Shown: positions 8,509 to 19,200 of the stretch, piece by piece
Numbering within the stretch: position 1 is the first letter of the stretch
How the letters are laid out: each line of letters opens with the position of its first letter
Source of the DNA: Chloropicon primus
Lineage: Eukaryota > Chlorophyta > Chloropicophyceae > Chloropicales > Chloropicaceae
DNA: 64,000 bases
Direction: 5' to 3'
Assembly: GCA_023205875.1 (NCBI GenBank)
Contig: CP060758.1
Coordinates: forward strand, 1-64,000
The notes under the pieces: generated by a model
What the model was told of the DNA's origin: nothing
Databases searched by the model: none
The model's input: only the letters and a program-made list of their open reading frames with translations
Made by a program: the position numbers and the translations under genes

Positions 8509-11118
8509 ATGGCGACCACCTCGAGGCCTGCCTGGTCCCGCCTCGTCAAAAGAATAGGGGGCTACTGGGGGAGGAACCAACACCAACACCGACACCTGAA
8601 CCTGAGCCTCATCCCGAACAGGCTCCTCGTGGCCTGTCCCTCCACGAGTGGAGGAGGAGACTCTGGGTTTTCGACGCTGGTTGTCGTGGAGTCCCCGACC
8701 AAAGCGAAGAAGGTGGCGAGGTTCCTGAACGGCAAGGGGGAGGAGCACGAGGAGGAGATCCTCCGTTCGCTGGGAAGGGTGGAGGTCCTGGCCTCCTACG
8801 GCCACGTGAGGGACCTCGAGGGGAAGCCGGGGGCGGTGGACCCCGCGAAGGAGTTTGAGCTCAGGTGGTCGGTGAGCCCGAGGGCGAAGCCGAGGCTCGA
8901 GGCGATCAAGCAGGCGGCAAGCAGGTGCGACAGGATTCTCCTGGCGACTGATCCCGACAGGGAAGGCGAGGGGATCGCCTGGCACCTCCAGGAGGAGCTC
9001 GAAAAGTGGGTCAAGGCGAGCAAGAGAGGGAGCAAGCTTGACGCTCGTGATCTTCAGATCGAGCGCATAACCTTCAACGAGGTGACCAAGCAAGCCGTTC
9101 TGGGATCTTTGTCGGAGAGCAGGGACGTTTCCACGGCGCTGGTGGATGCGTACAGAGCGAGGCGAGCCCTGGACCACCTAGTGGGGTTCAACCTGAGCCC
9201 CGTGCTGTGGAGGAAGCTCCCTGGAAGCAAGAGCGCGGGAAGGGTGCAGTCCGCGGCGCTCAGGATGATCTGCGAGAGGGACGAGGAGATCGCCAAGTTC
9301 GTGCCGCAGGAGTACTGGAGCGTGAAGTGCGACCTGAGGGTGGACGACCCAGCGGCCCCGGACGCGAGGCACACTTTCGAGGGCGCCAATCTGGTGAGGG
9401 CCCACGGGGAGAAGCTCGGAAAGTTTTCCCTGAGCAGAGAGGACGAGGCGCTCGCTGCAGCTCGGTCGGTCGAGGAGTCGGAGATCTTCCTGACGCGGGT
9501 AAAGGAGAGCGTGTCCAGGAAGTCCCCGAGGAGGCCCCTGACCACATCCACCCTGCAGCAGCTGGCGTCCTCGAGATTGGGCATGTCTGCCGTCGAAACG
9601 ATGATGGTGGCCCAAAAACTGTACGAGGGCGACCACAGCAGCTCCGGGGAGGGCCTCATCACGTACATGAGGACGGACGGCACGTACCTGTCTCCCTCGT
9701 TCATCAGCAGTGCGCGGGCGTTTGTGGGAGAGAAGTATGGCGAGGAATACTTGCCGGAGAAGCCCAGGATGTTCGCCAGCAAGTCCAAAAACGCTCAGGA
9801 GGCCCACGAGGCGATCCGGCCGACCAGCGTGAAGGCCGAGCCGGCGCTGCTCGTGAACAAGCTCGAACCAAAGGCCTGGAAGCTGTACAACCTCATCTGG
9901 ACCACCAGTGTGGCCTGCCAGATGTCGGACACCAGGATCAAGACGCTGTCCTTTGAATTCGGGGATGAGGACGCCAGCATTCTTCTCAGGAGCAGCGCGA
10001 GCGCGGTGGTCTTTCCTGGACACCAGGTTCTGAACAAAGAGAAGGAGGAGGAGAACAAAGCCAACTTGAGGGTCTTGGAGTCGCTGAGCAAGCTCGAACC
10101 GAAATTGAGGTGCTTGGCCTCCAACCACGAGCCCTCGCAGCACTTCACATCCCCGCCCCCCAAATTCAGCGACGGGTCGCTCGTGAAGGCGCTGGAGGAA
10201 GAGGGTATAGGCCGACCCTCAACGTATGCGCCCATCATCAAGGTGCTGACGAGCCGGAACTACATTGTGCGCAGGAGCGGAAGGCTCATCCCTACCGCAA
10301 GGGGCCACCTGGTGACCACCTTCCTGAGGCACTACTTCGAAAAGTACGTTGATTACAGTTACACGAGCGACATGGAGGAGAAGCTGGACAAGGTGTCGAA
10401 CAACGAGCTGGACTGGACCTTCTTGCTCACGAATTTTTGGTCGAGTTTCGAGCCAAATGTGTCTGACGTGCTTCAGATACGAAACAGGGTGATCATCGAT
10501 GAGCTAGACAGCATCCTGGGCGACGCCCTGGTCTCTGGCTTGGAGTTGGACAACGAAGAGGAAAACAAGAGACGGTGTCCTTCCTGTGGGAGCGGCACGC
10601 TGGGCCTCAAGCTCAGCAGGTTTGGCGGGTTCGTGGGGTGCAGCAACTACGGCAGCAAGACCAACGAGTGCAATTTCGGTGTCCCCCTGGACATGTGCTT
10701 CGGGTCCTCGAAGAACATCGCGACTCACAGCTTCGACCCGAGCGCGGTAGGCGTGGTGGGCCAGGACGGGGACGGGCGCGAGATCCACATGAAGCTGGGG
10801 CCGTACGGCTACTATATCCAGCGGGAGGACGGGAGGGTCGCGTCCTTGCCGAGGGAATACCAGCCTACCACCTTGACGGTTGAGGAGGCCACTGTGGTTT
10901 TGAGCGAGAAGGGAAAGTTCAGGAAAACGAAGGAGAAGAAGAAGGCCAGCGATGCGGGCAGCAGGGGCGCTGGCGAGAAGAAGAAGGCTAATCCTTTCAT
11001 TGCCTTCATGCAAGCGGAAAAGGACAGAGTTGTCAAAGCTAACCCTGACAAAACGTGGCAGGAATGCTTGAAGATCATAGCAAGCGAGTACAAGGCGTCG
11101 GCCAGCGAGGCCCAGTAA
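8509..11118 (+). CDS. Type IA DNA topoisomerase (bacterial TopA type, probably organellar)
   Basis: An 869-residue bacterial-type topoisomerase I, which relaxes negative supercoils by single-strand passage. The TOPRIM domain starts VVVESPTKAKKV (about 58-69) and continues to LLATDPDREGEGIAWHLQEE, carrying the metal-binding DxDxE. The active site GLITYMRTDGTYLS places the catalytic Tyr at about 386. SAGRVQSAALR and the late EEGIGRPSTYAPII motif are intact. A four-Cys zinc ribbon (CPSCG...CSNYG...C) covers about 690-725, and the tail is Lys-rich. Plants send this enzyme to plastids and mitochondria. The N-terminus MATTSRPAWSRLVKRIGGYW is Arg-rich with no acidic residues, as in a transit peptide, so I chose the ATG at 8509; an in-frame ATG at 8359 would add 50 low-complexity residues. 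Confidence 0.95.
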   Translation: MATTSRPAWSRLVKRIGGYWGRNQHQHRHLNLSLIPNRLLVACPSTSGGGDSGFSTLVVVESPTKAKKVARFLNGKGEEHEEEILRSLGRVEVLASYGHVRDLEGKPGAVDPAKEFELRWSVSPRAKPRLEAIKQAASRCDRILLATDPDREGEGIAWHLQEELEKWVKASKRGSKLDARDLQIERITFNEVTKQAVLGSLSESRDVSTALVDAYRARRALDHLVGFNLSPVLWRKLPGSKSAGRVQSAALRMICERDEEIAKFVPQEYWSVKCDLRVDDPAAPDARHTFEGANLVRAHGEKLGKFSLSREDEALAAARSVEESEIFLTRVKESVSRKSPRRPLTTSTLQQLASSRLGMSAVETMMVAQKLYEGDHSSSGEGLITYMRTDGTYLSPSFISSARAFVGEKYGEEYLPEKPRMFASKSKNAQEAHEAIRPTSVKAEPALLVNKLEPKAWKLYNLIWTTSVACQMSDTRIKTLSFEFGDEDASILLRSSASAVVFPGHQVLNKEKEEENKANLRVLESLSKLEPKLRCLASNHEPSQHFTSPPPKFSDGSLVKALEEEGIGRPSTYAPIIKVLTSRNYIVRRSGRLIPTARGHLVTTFLRHYFEKYVDYSYTSDMEEKLDKVSNNELDWTFLLTNFWSSFEPNVSDVLQIRNRVIIDELDSILGDALVSGLELDNEEENKRRCPSCGSGTLGLKLSRFGGFVGCSNYGSKTNECNFGVPLDMCFGSSKNIATHSFDPSAVGVVGQDGDGREIHMKLGPYGYYIQREDGRVASLPREYQPTTLTVEEATVVLSEKGKFRKTKEKKKASDAGSRGAGEKKKANPFIAFMQAEKDRVVKANPDKTWQECLKIIASEYKASASEAQ

Positions 11119-11213
11119 GCTGCAGGATGATGATCACCAGAGAATCTATCTATCTTCTCCGGTGGTTGGTTGTATACAATTAAAATTACAACAGAAAGGC
11201 GAAGCACTTCGCG

Positions 11214-12221
11214 TCACTCGAGTCCCATTTGCTTCTTCAGCTCCCGCAGCTCCTGATCGGCGTCAAAGGAGGCCTTGGAGGAGGGTTTGGCCGATGAACC
11301 CGGTGCCCGGGCCGCTCCCGTGCTTGCCTTTTCCCCCGAACCCGGGTCTGTGTGAGCCCCCCCCGAGCTGGCTCCCCTGCTGCCACTTCCCTTGGCCGAG
11401 GACGAAGGAGAGGGGGACGTCTTTCCTTCCAAGAAGTCGAGGAGGTCCTCTCCAAGCTTCCTTAAGATTGCGTCGTCGCCCTTCTGCCCCTCGCTGCCCT
11501 TGGAATAAGCTGAGAATTCCTCCTCGATGTCCCGGAAGAGGTCTGCGAATCCGTAGAACTCGGGCTCCTCCCTCCCCCTCCTCCCCCCCCCGCCCGTGGC
11601 GAAGAAGTCGAAGGCGTCGTCCACCGACCCCCCGGCGAAGATCTTCTCCGCCCTCCTCTTCCTGTCGTACTCCTTCCTCGCCTCGTCGTTCGACAGCACC
11701 GCGTAGGCCTTGGCGATCCGCTTGAACTTGTTCGCATCCCCGCCCTCCACGTCGGGGTGCGTCGTCTTCGCCAGCTTCCTGTACGCCCTCTTGATTTCCC
11801 TCGCACTGGCTCCCTCCGCCACACCCAACAAGTCGTAGAGCGTCTCGTTCCCCCCCGTTCCCGTTCCCGTTCCCGTCGCTGCTGCTTCCCCCCTCGCCCT
11901 CCCCCCCACAAGCCTCCCACCCAACCCCAACCCCAACCCCCGATCCACCTTCCTCGTCCCTCCCCCCATCCCCCTCAACCTCATCCTCATCCTCATCCTC
12001 ATCCTCATCCTCATCCTCGTCCTGGTTGCGTCCCTTCCCGCTCCTGCGTCCTGCGTCCTGTGTGTTGTGTCTCGTGTTCGTGTTCGTGTTCGTGTTCGTG
12101 CTCGTGTTCGTGGCGGTGTCGTTGGTGGTGACGTTGATGTTGCCCTTCCCGCCTCGCCTCCTCCGTCTCCTCCTGCGCTGCGTCCTCCGCGCCCCGCCCC
12201 GCTCCAGCTTCCTCCATCCAT
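11214..12221 (-). CDS. DnaJ-domain protein, plastid-type
   Basis: Contains a J domain beginning ETLYDLLGVAEGASAREIKR with HPD in KTTHPDVEGG, then AYAVLSNDEARKEYDRKRR. After it come FYGFADLFRDIEEEF and GEDLLDFLE, and the C-terminus is ELRELKKQMGLE. That layout resembles a small plant family of chloroplast DnaJ proteins (At3g05345-like), a tentative match from memory. There is no Gly/Phe or zinc-finger region, so it is a class III J protein that would recruit an Hsp70. The start is uncertain: the first ~80 residues of the longest frame are translated microsatellite (Thr-Arg and Met-Arg repeats), and ATGs at 12014 or 11969 would give more natural starts with an Arg/Gly-rich presequence. It converges with topoisomerase IA, 95 bp apart. 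Confidence 0.82.
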   Translation of the reverse strand: MDGGSWSGAGRGGRSAGGDGGGEAGRATSTSPPTTPPRTRARTRTRTRTRDTTHRTQDAGAGRDATRTRMRMRMRMRMRMRLRGMGGGTRKVDRGLGLGLGGRLVGGRARGEAAATGTGTGTGGNETLYDLLGVAEGASAREIKRAYRKLAKTTHPDVEGGDANKFKRIAKAYAVLSNDEARKEYDRKRRAEKIFAGGSVDDAFDFFATGGGGRRGREEPEFYGFADLFRDIEEEFSAYSKGSEGQKGDDAILRKLGEDLLDFLEGKTSPSPSSSAKGSGSRGASSGGAHTDPGSGEKASTGAARAPGSSAKPSSKASFDADQELRELKKQMGLE

Positions 12222-12283
12222 TGACCCAAGGCGGAGTCTTGGACTTCACCTTTGGCTTGGCTTGGGAGGAGTGCCTTTGCGTG

Positions 12284-14040
12284 ATGCATATGGTGACCAA
12301 GAGGAGGGAGGGGGGGAGGCCGCCATCAAGGCTGGCCAAACTACAAGGAACACACTTGGGTTCACACGACAAGGACAAGGACCTACTTCCCTTGACAATA
12401 CACCACCTGGACTCCAACAAAAACAAAAACACCACAAGGGACAAGCAGAAGAGGGCCAGGAACAACAGGAAGGGGAAAGCCAGGGAGCTCATGCTCAAGC
12501 ACAAGGAGAAGTTTCACAAAATCATCAGGTCTACCGCTTTGGGAATAAGCGTCTGCATGCTCGGGCTTATCCTCGCGAGCATCATACTCATAGTGCAAGT
12601 GGAGTACTGCAGGTGAGGAGGAGGAGGAGTGTGTGTAGGAGGAGGAGTGCACGAGGACCAAGCCGCGCGAGGCGAGGGCCACGAGCGTCATCCACAACCA
12701 GATCCTTGCCCTGTGTCTTGTGTTGTGCAACCCCATTGTCTGACTCGGCCTTCTTTCTCTCTTTGTTGGTATGGCGGTGTTGCCCATCATCAACATCAAC
12801 CATCAACATCATCAACAACATCATGAACAGGTACCCGAGGCACAGCAAGGAGGAGGAGTTTCGTTATGAGATAAGTTTCGAGGCCACGAACCTGACGAAG
12901 ATCGCAAGGGATGGGAAGATAAAAAAGGTGATTGGGCCCAAGATAGACGAGCTGCGGATCGAACAGAACTTTGGGACGGTGAAGTTCGTGGAGAACTCTG
13001 ACTTGACTGCGAACGAGGTTGTGTTTCGGGTGAAGAACAGGGCTGCAGACAAGTATTTTCTGAGCAGGATCTCCCGCCTTCACGTGGACATTGGGCAGAA
13101 GGTCCTTCTTGTCGGGAATAAGCCGTCGGAGCTCAGGGCAAACGTGACTCTGGAAGCTCGAACGAGCAACTCCCTGTCCGGTGCTTTCAAGTGCAGGCGG
13201 GCGGACGTGGAGGTGGAGGTCCCGACTGCGTGCCTCCTGGACGAGACCAAGCTGATCACGAACGTAACGAAAGGTCACATCACTTCGAGGAGCCTCTCCG
13301 CGGCGAACTTCGAGACGGTGTCGATTGTGAACGAGGTGGGGGATATCCAGGCCAACGACTTGCATGCTTTTAAGATTGAGCTGAACACTTCGACGGGTAC
13401 GATCAGCACGAACAACACGGCGTGTCACACGATGAGGGTGAACACGGACGAGGACCGGGACGGAGCCATTTTGAATATCCACAACGTGACCTTGTTTGAG
13501 GGGGACAACAAGAACGCGTGCGTGGAGGCCACCGAGTACGCTCCAGGGTTCCCGCAGACCAAGGAGTACGAGGTCAGGACCTTGCACTGCGAGACGGAGC
13601 CGGGAGTTCTGGTCATCGACTCCAAGGGCGCGGAGAACGGGGGGAAGCCGGCGGTGTACTTGGGGAGAATCAAGGGGGGGAACGTGAAGCAGAAAATCAA
13701 GGTGGGACACACCCGCTTGCAGGTCATGGGTTGCCTGGACTTCATCGGTCAGTACGTTCTCAGAACGGCGGCAGGGTCCATCAAGATCAACGAGAAGACG
13801 GACCATTTCCGGGACACTGGGTTCTTCCAGGTCGCCTTGAGCAACGAGGCGGGATCCCTCGTGGTTCTCAACACCAGAACCAGCACCACTGGCACCAAGT
13901 ATGGCACAATCTGCCAGAACCAGACGTTTGCGCAGGTGGGGGACCGCGACGGAACCAACCTCACCAACCAGACCCTCGAGATTGAAGCCGAGGTGACAGG
14001 GGACATCTACTTGGACGTGTACCCCCCTTACATCACTTGA
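12284..14040 (+). CDS. Two-exon type II membrane glycoprotein, family unknown
   Basis: I join exon 1 (12284-12612) to exon 2 (12831-14040). The intron starts GTGAGG after TGCAG, ends in GAACAG, and splits one Arg codon in matching phase, so both sides read on as VEYC-R-YPRHSKEEEF. The predicted 512-residue protein has about 85 very basic cytosolic residues, one membrane helix (TALGISVCMLGLILASIILI, about 90-110), and a ~400-residue outer domain. That domain is rich in beta-prone repeats and carries many N-glycosylation sequons (NLT, NVT, NTS, NHT, NQT). The topology suggests a secretory or cell-surface protein. The repeated strand pattern is reminiscent of adhesin-like or LEA14-like beta folds, but I do not recognise the family. 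Without the intron, exon 2 would lack the anchor. An ATG at 12290 is an alternative start. Confidence 0.72.
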
Positions 14041-14497
14041 TGAAGAGCCCTCGCGTGATTGTTGTTGTATATTCCTTACTTTTTTGTACCAAGGCCACAA
14101 GCCAAGCAGCAGCAGCAGTTGTTCTGATCCATCCATCGGATCTCCACCTTGCTCTTGCTCTCCCTTGACTCTGCAGCACTTTCGTGGCTTCAAGTCAAGA
14201 TCAGATCAGGACAAGACTTTCACTCCACTCCCTCTCTTGTTCCTCCAAGACCAAAGGCCGGAGAATATTCGCCCCTCTCCTCTCCTCTCCCTCCTGCAGG
14301 CCAGGCCAGGCACTCTCGGCTTGGCGTACCTCCTGGGAACGCAACGCAAGGTAAGGTACGTGGAACAAGAACCCGTCGGAGGAGAGGATCACGCGGACTA
14401 CTGGACCGAAGCTTGCCTTGACTTGCCTTGACTTGCCTGACGAAGTGTAGACGCGTTTGATGGAACGAACACAAAACGAACCGAACCGGTCGTGGTG
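14041..14497. other. Spacer between membrane glycoprotein and CutA
   Basis: 3' region of the upstream gene and promoter of CutA. CAG repeats lie near 14106-14118, TTGCCTTGAC repeats near 14412-14440, and a GTGATG run abuts the CutA start. No gene supported. Confidence 0.55.
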
Positions 14498-15085
14498 ATG
14501 GTGATGATGATGATGATGGCCACAGCAGGTGGATTGAGACTCGCAAGGAGCCTAGCAACGAGGTCGACCTCGTCCGTAGGCCTCTGCAGCGAGAGGCGCG
14601 GACACAAGACAGGAACGGCGATGGGGTGTGCAGCCTCGTCGTATTCGACCAGCGATCAAAATGATCACGCCGTTTATTACGTCACTGTCAACTCCAAGAC
14701 GCTTGGGGTGAAAATCGCAGAGTCTCTGTTGACGGACAAGCTCGCGGCCTGCGTGAACATCATACCTGGTGTGGAGTCCATGTACTGGGTGAGTCTGGCG
14801 TTTGGTTTGCTTCTCTTTCATCGCCGAGCGCGCGCTCAAAGGCCTGACACACCTTTTCGTTTGCCATTCTGTTGTTGTTTGTGTCTGCAGTGGGAGGGGA
14901 AAGTTGAGACGGACCAGGAGCTCCTGTTGATGATCAAGAGCAGCCGCGCCCTTTTGAACCAGATCACGAAGAGGGTGAAAGAACAGCATGAGTACGACAC
15001 GCCTGAGGTGATTGCTGTCCCTATTGTCGGAGGGAGCACGCAATACCTCAACTGGATAAAGGAAAACACGAGAAGGCCTCGGTAG
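14498..15085 (+). CDS. CUTA: CutA1 divalent-cation tolerance protein, two exons
   Basis: Exons 14498-14788 and 14891-15085. CutA1 is a small trimeric protein linked to copper tolerance in bacteria; in plants it is plastid-targeted. The core runs YYVTVNSKTLGVKIAESLL, ACVNIIPGVESMYW, then WEGKVETDQELLLMIKSS and YDTPEVIAVPIVGGSTQYL WI. The intron is placed between MYW and WEGK because the family has MYWWEGK continuous there; donor GTGAGT and acceptor TGTCTGCAG fit. The 102-bp intron is a multiple of three and has no stop, so the unspliced frame stays open and would insert 34 residues, many Cys and Arg. The N-terminus begins in an ATG microsatellite; the last of these Mets (14516, MATAGGLRLARSLATRS) is the likeliest start and looks like a transit peptide. 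Confidence 0.92.
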   Translation: MVMMMMMATAGGLRLARSLATRSTSSVGLCSERRGHKTGTAMGCAASSYSTSDQNDHAVYYVTVNSKTLGVKIAESLLTDKLAACVNIIPGVESMYWVSLAFGLLLFHRRARAQRPDTPFRLPFCCCLCLQWEGKVETDQELLLMIKSSRALLNQITKRVKEQHEYDTPEVIAVPIVGGSTQYLNWIKENTRRPR

Positions 15086-15273
15086 CGACACAGACACGGG
15101 CACAGAGAGATAGAGATAGGGTGAGAATCATCCTCACCATCCATCATCATCATGATGTATAGATAATTGTTAGCATCCACTTTATTTTGCAACGCTTGTT
15201 GTTGCGTTCGTCCAACCACTTGCCCCAGGGCCAGTCCTGTGGTCGAAGTCCAATAATATCTTCCGTGCCGTGC

Positions 15274-15912
15274 CTAAGCCTTTGACTTTTTGGAGGAGGA
15301 TTTCCTGGAGTCTTTGTCCCTGCCCTTCTTCTTCTTCTTGTCCTTCTTCTCTTTCTTCAGCTTCTTCTTCTTCACTTTCAACTTCTTGTCCGGGCCGCTC
15401 GACTTGTGCTTCTCGCTCTTCCGTTCCCGCTTCACGCTCGCGACGAGCTCGTCCAGCGTCTTCGCGCCCGTGTCCAGCTCGAACGCCGGCCCGTCCACCA
15501 TCCCCTCGTCCTCCTCCTCGTCCGTCCCGCCACCGCCTCGGCAACCGTTCTCCTCCGCCTTGACGTGGTTGCCATTGGCGAGTCCCGCGAGAGCCCGCTT
15601 GCAGACCTCTGAGTCCTCCCCTCCGAGGTGGTCCGCGAGGGCAGAAACGACGAGCCTCAATTGATCGACGCTGCCGCAGCCTCCCTTGCTCTCGCTCTTG
15701 TTCTTGTTCTTGCTCTTGCTCTTGCTCTTGTCGTCGTCGTCATTCTCAGCAGCGCTGGTATTGATGGTGTTGATGGTGGTGCTGGTGGCGCCAGCCTCTT
15801 GCTCGTGTTTCTTTCTCCGGATGAAGTCGGCTATGGTGTGCAGGGCTTCCTCCATGCAGCAAGGTTCCCACGTCGATGACACGACATCACACGTCGTGGA
15901 CACATCCGCCAT
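15274..15912 (-). CDS. Lys-rich nuclear-type protein, function unknown
   Basis: A 212-residue protein. A short structured part (EEALHTIADFIRRKKHEQ, about 21-38, and VDQLRLVVSALADHL, about 82-96) is followed by an acidic linker and FELDTGAKTLDELVASVKRE, then about 55 residues that are almost all Lys with Ser/Asp. The tail resembles nucleolar or RNA-associated proteins, and a nuclear place is likely. The N-terminal 100 residues could be an HEAT-like or TFIIS-N-like helix bundle, but I cannot name it. The middle has a translated microsatellite (alternating Lys with Ser or Asn). The ATG at 15912 is the first in frame and gives MADVSTT. Confidence 0.7.
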   Translation of the reverse strand: MADVSTTCDVVSSTWEPCCMEEALHTIADFIRRKKHEQEAGATSTTINTINTSAAENDDDDKSKSKSKNKNKSESKGGCGSVDQLRLVVSALADHLGGEDSEVCKRALAGLANGNHVKAEENGCRGGGGTDEEEDEGMVDGPAFELDTGAKTLDELVASVKRERKSEKHKSSGPDKKLKVKKKKLKKEKKDKKKKKGRDKDSRKSSSKKSKA

Positions 15913-16238
15913 GGTCCCAAGTCCCTCCCCTCGTTCACCTCCTCTCGCCTCCTCCTTCGCCTCGCGCTCTCGTCGTCTTGGTGTGCGGCTCGAGGGCGGA
16001 GCGGATCCCCAAACCTGCAGGAGTTACGAACCAAGGGGAGGAGAGGGGGAGGGGGAGGGGGAGGGTCTCTTGGTGCCACCGATGGATTCAATGACGCAAG
16101 GGAGAGGGGGAAGAACACCTGTCTATCCTGGATAAGGTTAAGGTACAAACGATTTTTAATCATGGGAGTGGTGTCGTTGGTGGTGGTGATGGTAGGTGAT
16201 GGTATATAGAGTACTTGTTTGGCATTGTTCCCGCTGCT
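15913..16238. other. Upstream region of Lys-rich gene and 3' region of coiled-coil gene
   Basis: CCTCCT/CTCTCG-type repeats near 15925-15975 and GGGGGAGAGG repeats near 16037-16068; the last 100 bp have GTGGTGGTGAT repeats. No ORF with plausible protein character. Confidence 0.5.
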
Positions 16239-19200
16239 CTAGAACATGCTCTGCCTCCGCGCCACTTGCATGGGCTGCTGACCGGTCTTCCTCCTCGCGC
16301 TGTTGATCCTGGCCTCCTTCTTGCTCTTCAGCATCCAGCTGAGGATGGCGTCCTGCCCAGAGGTCTGCTTTGTGGGGGCGGAACCGCCGTTGGCGAAGTT
16401 CTTGTTGTAAGACTCCTCCCTGTTCAGCAGCTCCACCTTGAGCTCCCTCATCTTCTGCATGGTGTCCTCCAGAACCTCGTCCTTCCTCACCATCTCGGTC
16501 CTCAGCTCAGAAATCAGCGCCAGGTCCTCTTCCCTCGATTCCCTGGCCTGGAAGCGAGCGTCGAGCTCGTCGTACCTGTTCGTCAAGTCCGCGAACACTG
16601 CCTCGTGTTCCAAGATTCTCTTCTCCTGCTCCATCTTGATCGCAATGATCTCCTCCCCGTGGTTGGTCGTGAGGTCCTGCAGCGTTGTCCTGTGGGCCGC
16701 GTCGGCCCGCTTCAAAGCGTCCTCGTGGCTGTGCTTCAAGTCGGACATCGCCATGGCCGCGTGCTGGGACTCCTCGACCCGCCTTCTCTCGAGATCCGAG
16801 TTCTCTCTCTGAGACTTCTCGAACTCGTCCTTGAGGCTCGACAACGACGTCGTCAGCTTCTGGATCTCCTTGCCCTGGCTGGAAATCTGATCGGAGCTCT
16901 CCTGGGCTTCCTTCTCCAGCTTCTTCACAGTCAGCTGGTGCTTCTTGTCCGAGGCCTGGATCTGTGAAAAGAAGTCGTCCGACAACGACTTTTGCAGGTC
17001 GCTCATCTCGTTGGCGTGCTTTTCATTCAGGCTCGCAGTGTGGTCGCTCAGCTTCTGCTCCCACCCGTTCACGGTCTCTTCCAAGGTGGCCCGGTGCTCC
17101 CTCGCGGCCTGTGCAGCAGACTCCTTGAGTTTCTCGACCTCGCCTTGGTGCACATTGCTCAAGTCAATCTCTGATCGCATCCTCGCCTCCATGGCATCGT
17201 CCAGCGCGGACTTGAGCTTGGCATCGAACTCGGTGTTCATGTTCTCCTTCTCGAATCCGAACTTTGCGTGCAAGTTCTCCACCTCGTCCTTGTGGGCCAT
17301 CTCCATCTCCCTCCTCATGGACTCTCCGCCCTCCCTCTCTTCCTTGACATTCTTCTGGTGCAGGGCCTTCTCGTCAAGGAGATCGTTCTCCAGCCTGGCG
17401 ATCTCCGTGCTGAGATCCCCCTCGAGGCTGGACATCCTCTTTTGAGCCTCCTCCCGCGCGGCGCTGAGCTCCTCCTCCTTTTCGGCCAGGTGCTTCTCCT
17501 CCAGGTGCTTCACCTCCTTGGCGTGAAGCGCAATCGTCTCCTCCATGGCTTCCTTGCACTTGGTCTCCGCCTTCTTGCTCCACTCCTTGTCCAAGTTCGA
17601 CAACTCCTTGGCCAGCCTCTGCTTTGCCTTCTCGGAATTCGCGCTCATCTCCTCCTTGAGGCCATCGATGCTCTTTTGCAGATCTTTTTGGGTCTTCAAG
17701 GACTTGGAATACAAAGTTTGCGCCTCCTTCTCGGACGTTTCCAGGTCTTTCAGCTTCTGGTTGAGGCGCGATTCGGATCCATGGGCGCCCTTGAGCTTCT
17801 CCTGGAGCTGGGCGTTCTTCTGCTTGCTGTCGGCCAATTCCTGCTGCAAGGATTTCTGGGCCTGAGCAAACGTGCCCAATTCTTCCTGCTTCAGCTTGTC
17901 CTGCTCTCCGAGCCTTTCCATCAAGTCGGAAATCTCCTGCTTCAACTCGTTCTCGACCTTCTGGCGGGACTCTGAGATCTGGGAGCACTCGATCTCAAAA
18001 CCCTTCTTTGCGTTGCCGAGGTCTATCTCGAGCTTCTTCCTCAACTCGGCCATCTGCGCCCGCATCGAGTCTTCGCTCTTCGACAGCTTGGCCGCCGCGT
18101 CCTTCCTGGCCTGCTCAAGCTGCTGCTTGAAACTCCTCTCCTTTTCCTCGAGCTTCTTCCTGTAGTCCTCGTGGGTGGCCTCCAGCCTCTTGGCCATCTC
18201 CTTCCTCGCGGTCTCTTTGGCCGCGGAGGTCTTGTCGCCGGCGGCCTTGTCCGCCGAAGAGATCCTCTCCTTGAGCCTCGCGATCTCGCTCGACTTTGCA
18301 TCTGACTCCTTCTTGAACTTGTCCCTCCCGGCCTTGACGGTCTCCACATCCTTCTCGGACTGCTTCACCCTCGCCTCCAGGCTGCTGACCTCCTTGGCCT
18401 TCGCCGCAAGATCCGAGTCCAGCTTGTCCATGTTCTCCTGAAGGCTTTGTTGGCACTCCCTAGTGACCTTCAGATCGTCTTGCGTTTGCTTCAGCTGGGC
18501 CTTGGCCTCCTCAAGGTCCTTCATGAGCTGGTCCCTAGCGAGAAGCGAGGCGTCCAGCCTTTTGGTGACTTGACCCACGTCGGAATTCATGCTCTCTTGC
18601 AGCATCGCTTTCTCCGACTCGGCCTTCTGCCTCAGTTCTTCCATCTCCTTGGTCAAGCCCCCTATCTTTTGCTCGAGGTTCCCGATGGTCTCGCTCGTGC
18701 TGGCTTGCGTGTCCTGCAGCTCCTGGCGGCTCGTTTCCAACCTGGAGAGGGCATCGTCGGTCCTCTCGACCTCCTTCCTCAGCTTTCCCTTCTCCACCTC
18801 GAGCTGGTCGATCAGAGACTCCACTTTACCCTTCCACTCCGCTTCGAGCTCCTTCTTCTCGGTGGTAAACTGGATGGTCGCGTCAGCGAGCTTGCATCTC
18901 TCGCTCTCCACGGCCTCGTCCTTGTCGGCCTGTGCACTCTCCAACCTTCTCCTCAAGTCGGCCTCGGAGTTTTGTATCTGCTCCCCCATGGCCTTTATCT
19001 TTGCCATGAGCTCCTCTTCCTTGGTGGTCCGCTCCGCGAGCATCTCGCTGTACTTGTTGTTTCCGGCTTGCCTCGCGCTCTCCAGCTCCTCCTGGGCCTT
19101 CTTCAGCGCGTGCTCGAGCGTGAGGACCTTCTCCTTGGCGTCAGAGACGGAGTTCTCCTCCACTTTGGCCACGATGGCTTTGAACTCCAAGAGCCTCGCC

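Noticed and set aside
14492-14497. GTG codons upstream of CutA as start
   Set aside because: Non-ATG starts are not credible here; first ATG is 14498 and the best is 14516.
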